From Chloroflexaceae bacterium UBA1466 (GTDB lineage Bacteria; Chloroflexota; Chloroflexia; Chloroflexales; Chloroflexaceae): a DNA stretch of 8,281 bases. The notes under the pieces were generated by a model. It was given only the letters and a program-made list of their open reading frames with translations. It was not told the origin of the DNA and did no database searches. Shown one piece after another: positions 6,689 through 8,281 of this stretch. Position 1 is the first letter of the stretch. Each line of letters starts with the position of its first letter. The translations under genes were made by a program, and so were the position numbers. The stretch is from contig DCSM01000196.1 of NCBI GenBank assembly GCA_002325605.1, positions 1-8,281 of the forward strand, written 5' to 3'.

Positions 6689-7915
6689 ATGGCTTTAGAC
6701 CTTGCGGCTCTCAGCCCACAGATTCGGCAAATGGGGAATTCTCTAGCCCAGGATGTGAACGAAAAGTATGCACGGTTGAATGAAGTAGCTGAACGTTACC
6801 TGAGTGAAACGGGGAAAGAAGATGCGTGGGGGCAAATCATAGATCAGGCGATCAAAAGCCGTAAACTCTTTCCCTGGCCTTTGGCCAAACCTCTTGAACC
6901 TTTTGATACCGTAGAAGATGCTCTTCCTTCGCCCACCGAGCATATTATTTTGGCCACTGACGGTTCTCAAATTGATGTAAATCATCATGGGAACGCGCTC
7001 TGCTACTTAATCAACATTGGGAAGGTCTACTTACACTACGGCCCCGAATCAAGGGCCAAGCTCTCTTCCCACCCGCTGCTGGCTTATGAAGAAGAGGATT
7101 TGTACCTTCAGAAAGAGGGAATGCAAAGGATTCCCGTCGCAGGGAGATACGTCAATTTTAAGCGCGATGTGCAAGAGATCAAATTCCTGACCGATCTGGC
7201 CGCCGAATTTACGGCCCCTAACATTCCCACCTTGGCCTTGCAAGATGGAACTTTAATCCGTTGGGTTTTAGCCAGCGAAGAAAGTATCATCAAAGAACAT
7301 TTTTTAGAACCTTATCGGCAAAGCCTGGACTACTTTTGCCAAGAGCAGTTGCCGATTGCTTCCTACATTAGCCGCTCCAGGTCGCGGGAAATAATGGGAA
7401 TGTTGCGCTTTATCTACTGCCATGATGTGCAAGTGGGGCAGGAGCCAAGGTGTCAAAGGGGGAAATGCAGCCCTAAAGGAACCCAGAGTAATCCGTCCTG
7501 CTTTATCTGTGAAGGTCTGACCGATGGGCAACTTTTGGGGAAGCAATTGCAAGAGGATGGTCAAAGGGGGCCCTTATTTATCTCCCTCAACCCCATGAAC
7601 GTGAGCGACGATGAAGAGCGCCAAAGGATTCACTTCTTTTACATGCGGATTGGGAGGGAAATTGCAAGGATAGAAGTCCCCCAATGGGTGGCTAAGAACG
7701 CTAAACACATTAGCTTAGTTCAAAGCCTGATTTTTGACCAATGCACAAAGGGGCAAGGTTATCCCGTCGCTTTGGCACGGGCCCACGAGCAAGCCGTCGT
7801 GCGTTCCGCAGATCGCCGTACCTTTGAGAAAATGATTGAAGGAAGCCTTTTGCGGGCTGAAGTACCAAACTTTGCCTCCCGGAAGCTGGAGAGTAAGGAA
7901 CAGATTACTCTTTGA
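6689..7915 (+). CDS. NurA-domain DNA double-strand-break repair nuclease, 408 aa
   Basis: Probable nuclease of the NurA family. Characterised NurA is a Mn-dependent 5'-3' nuclease that works with the HerA helicase/translocase in DNA end resection. Visible landmarks: an N-terminal helix-rich segment (1-60), ATDGSQID with catalytic-type D91 (89-96), ALQDGTLI with D186 (183-190), SYISRSRS (225-232), and a C-terminal GYPVALARAHEQAVVRSADR (357-376) that matches the end of the family. Between the core strands lies a cysteine-rich stretch: C244, C255, C260, C271 and C274 (spacing C-x10-C-x4-C-x10-C-x2-C), which could bind zinc or an iron-sulfur cluster. No signal peptide or membrane segment, so cytoplasmic. 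The ATG has GAGGA 6 nt upstream and an in-frame TAA just before it. No HerA is seen in the window; the next gene encodes an LRR protein 55 nt downstream and may be co-transcribed. The family call rests on motif recognition, not a search. Confidence 0.8.
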   Translation: MALDLAALSPQIRQMGNSLAQDVNEKYARLNEVAERYLSETGKEDAWGQIIDQAIKSRKLFPWPLAKPLEPFDTVEDALPSPTEHIILATDGSQIDVNHHGNALCYLINIGKVYLHYGPESRAKLSSHPLLAYEEEDLYLQKEGMQRIPVAGRYVNFKRDVQEIKFLTDLAAEFTAPNIPTLALQDGTLIRWVLASEESIIKEHFLEPYRQSLDYFCQEQLPIASYISRSRSREIMGMLRFIYCHDVQVGQEPRCQRGKCSPKGTQSNPSCFICEGLTDGQLLGKQLQEDGQRGPLFISLNPMNVSDDEERQRIHFFYMRIGREIARIEVPQWVAKNAKHISLVQSLIFDQCTKGQGYPVALARAHEQAVVRSADRRTFEKMIEGSLLRAEVPNFASRKLESKEQITL

Positions 7916-7970
7916 GGGAAGGGAACTTTGGGCGTTAAAAGGCAAGGGCAACATCTGAAAGGATCTAACC

Positions 7971-8281
7971 ATGCGCGACAAGGAAATTTTGGCACTCATC
8001 GTTGAAAAGACAGGCTTTATTCCAAACGATGTAAAGTACGATAGCGCGGAGCGACTTATTGGGTTAAACTTCGCGGATAAACCATTAAGTTCGCTCCCCC
8101 CAGAAGTCTGGCAGCTTACCAACTTGCAAATCCTTTGGTTAGCTCAGACGCAAATCAGCAGCATCCCTTCCGAGATTGGAAGGTTGCCCAATTTGCAAAC
8201 CTTAAACTTAATGGGGACGCAGATTACCACCCTTCCACCAGAAGTATGGCAGTTGACTAACTTGCGTTGGCTGTGGTTAGC
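7971..8281 (+). CDS. Leucine-rich-repeat protein, N-terminal part, cut by right edge
   Basis: Open reading frame from ATG 7971 to the window edge (103 full codons, then GC of an Ala codon), with AAAGGA (7958-7963) 7 nt upstream of the ATG. About 30 N-terminal residues (MRDKEILALIVEKTGF...) without a signal peptide suggest a cytoplasmic protein. From about residue 31, 23-residue bacterial LRRs begin: LQILWLAQTQISSIPSEIG (52-70), then LQTLNLMGTQITTLPPEVW (75-93), then LRWLWLA. The consensus is LxxLxLxxTQIxxLPxExxxLxN, with Thr where Asn is more usual. Such repeats normally form a protein-binding solenoid. What follows (more repeats, a Roc-COR GTPase or another effector domain) is outside the window, so no function can be given. 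It lies 55 nt after the NurA gene on the same strand, with no terminator or clear promoter in between. Confidence 0.85.
   Translation, partial: MRDKEILALIVEKTGFIPNDVKYDSAERLIGLNFADKPLSSLPPEVWQLTNLQILWLAQTQISSIPSEIGRLPNLQTLNLMGTQITTLPPEVWQLTNLRWLWL

Noticed and set aside
7715..8122. Minus-strand ORF of 135 codons over the end of the NurA gene and the LRR start
   Set aside because: It spans two genes on the opposite strand, both with good ribosome sites and family motifs; no family likeness in its translation.

Overview
The window is bacterial chromosomal DNA with five protein-coding genes (two cut by the window edges), roughly balanced base composition, Shine-Dalgarno-type ribosome sites and sigma70-like promoters. 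Nothing fixes the species. A compact NurA-type nuclease with an ATDGS motif, an HflX GTPase, a bacterial LRR protein and a CoA-enzyme activase together resemble Chloroflexota or a neighbouring lineage. That placement is a low-confidence inference from family knowledge. The activase family works through an oxygen-sensitive iron-sulfur cluster, which hints at an anaerobic or facultative host.

Layout: (1) positions 1-653, plus strand, the C-terminal end of a hybrid sensor kinase or response regulator, made of a receiver-domain tail and an HPt phosphotransfer domain. (2) Positions 650-4911, minus strand, a two-gene operon. The upstream gene encodes a 1013-aa protein with two BadF/BcrA-type ATPase/activase domains, a cysteine motif and a DUF2229-like region. 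The downstream gene encodes a 408-aa COG3581-like protein with many cysteines, and the two overlap by ATGCTGA. The operon converges on the kinase gene so tightly that both stop codons lie in one CTAG. (3) Positions 4912-5166, a divergent control region with a minus promoter (TTGTAA-N16-TATAAT), a 138-nt activase leader with possible folded structure, and a plus promoter (TTGACA-N17-TACGAT). (4) hflX, plus strand, ending at 6540 and followed by a strong intrinsic terminator. (5) A NurA-domain nuclease gene (6689-7915) and, 55 nt later, the beginning of a leucine-rich-repeat protein that runs off the right edge.

The two activase-operon proteins probably act together as an ATP-driven electron-transfer module of the 2-hydroxyacyl-CoA dehydratase / benzoyl-CoA reductase superfamily. 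No substrate-binding dehydratase pair is visible in the window, so the target reaction is unknown. HflX is a ribosome-associated GTPase. NurA normally partners the HerA translocase in DNA end processing, and no HerA is visible here. I found no mobile element, CRISPR array, tRNA or rRNA. The points most worth a second look are the unconventional hflX start, the split and tandem activase, the structured activase leader and the five-cysteine insertion in the NurA protein.
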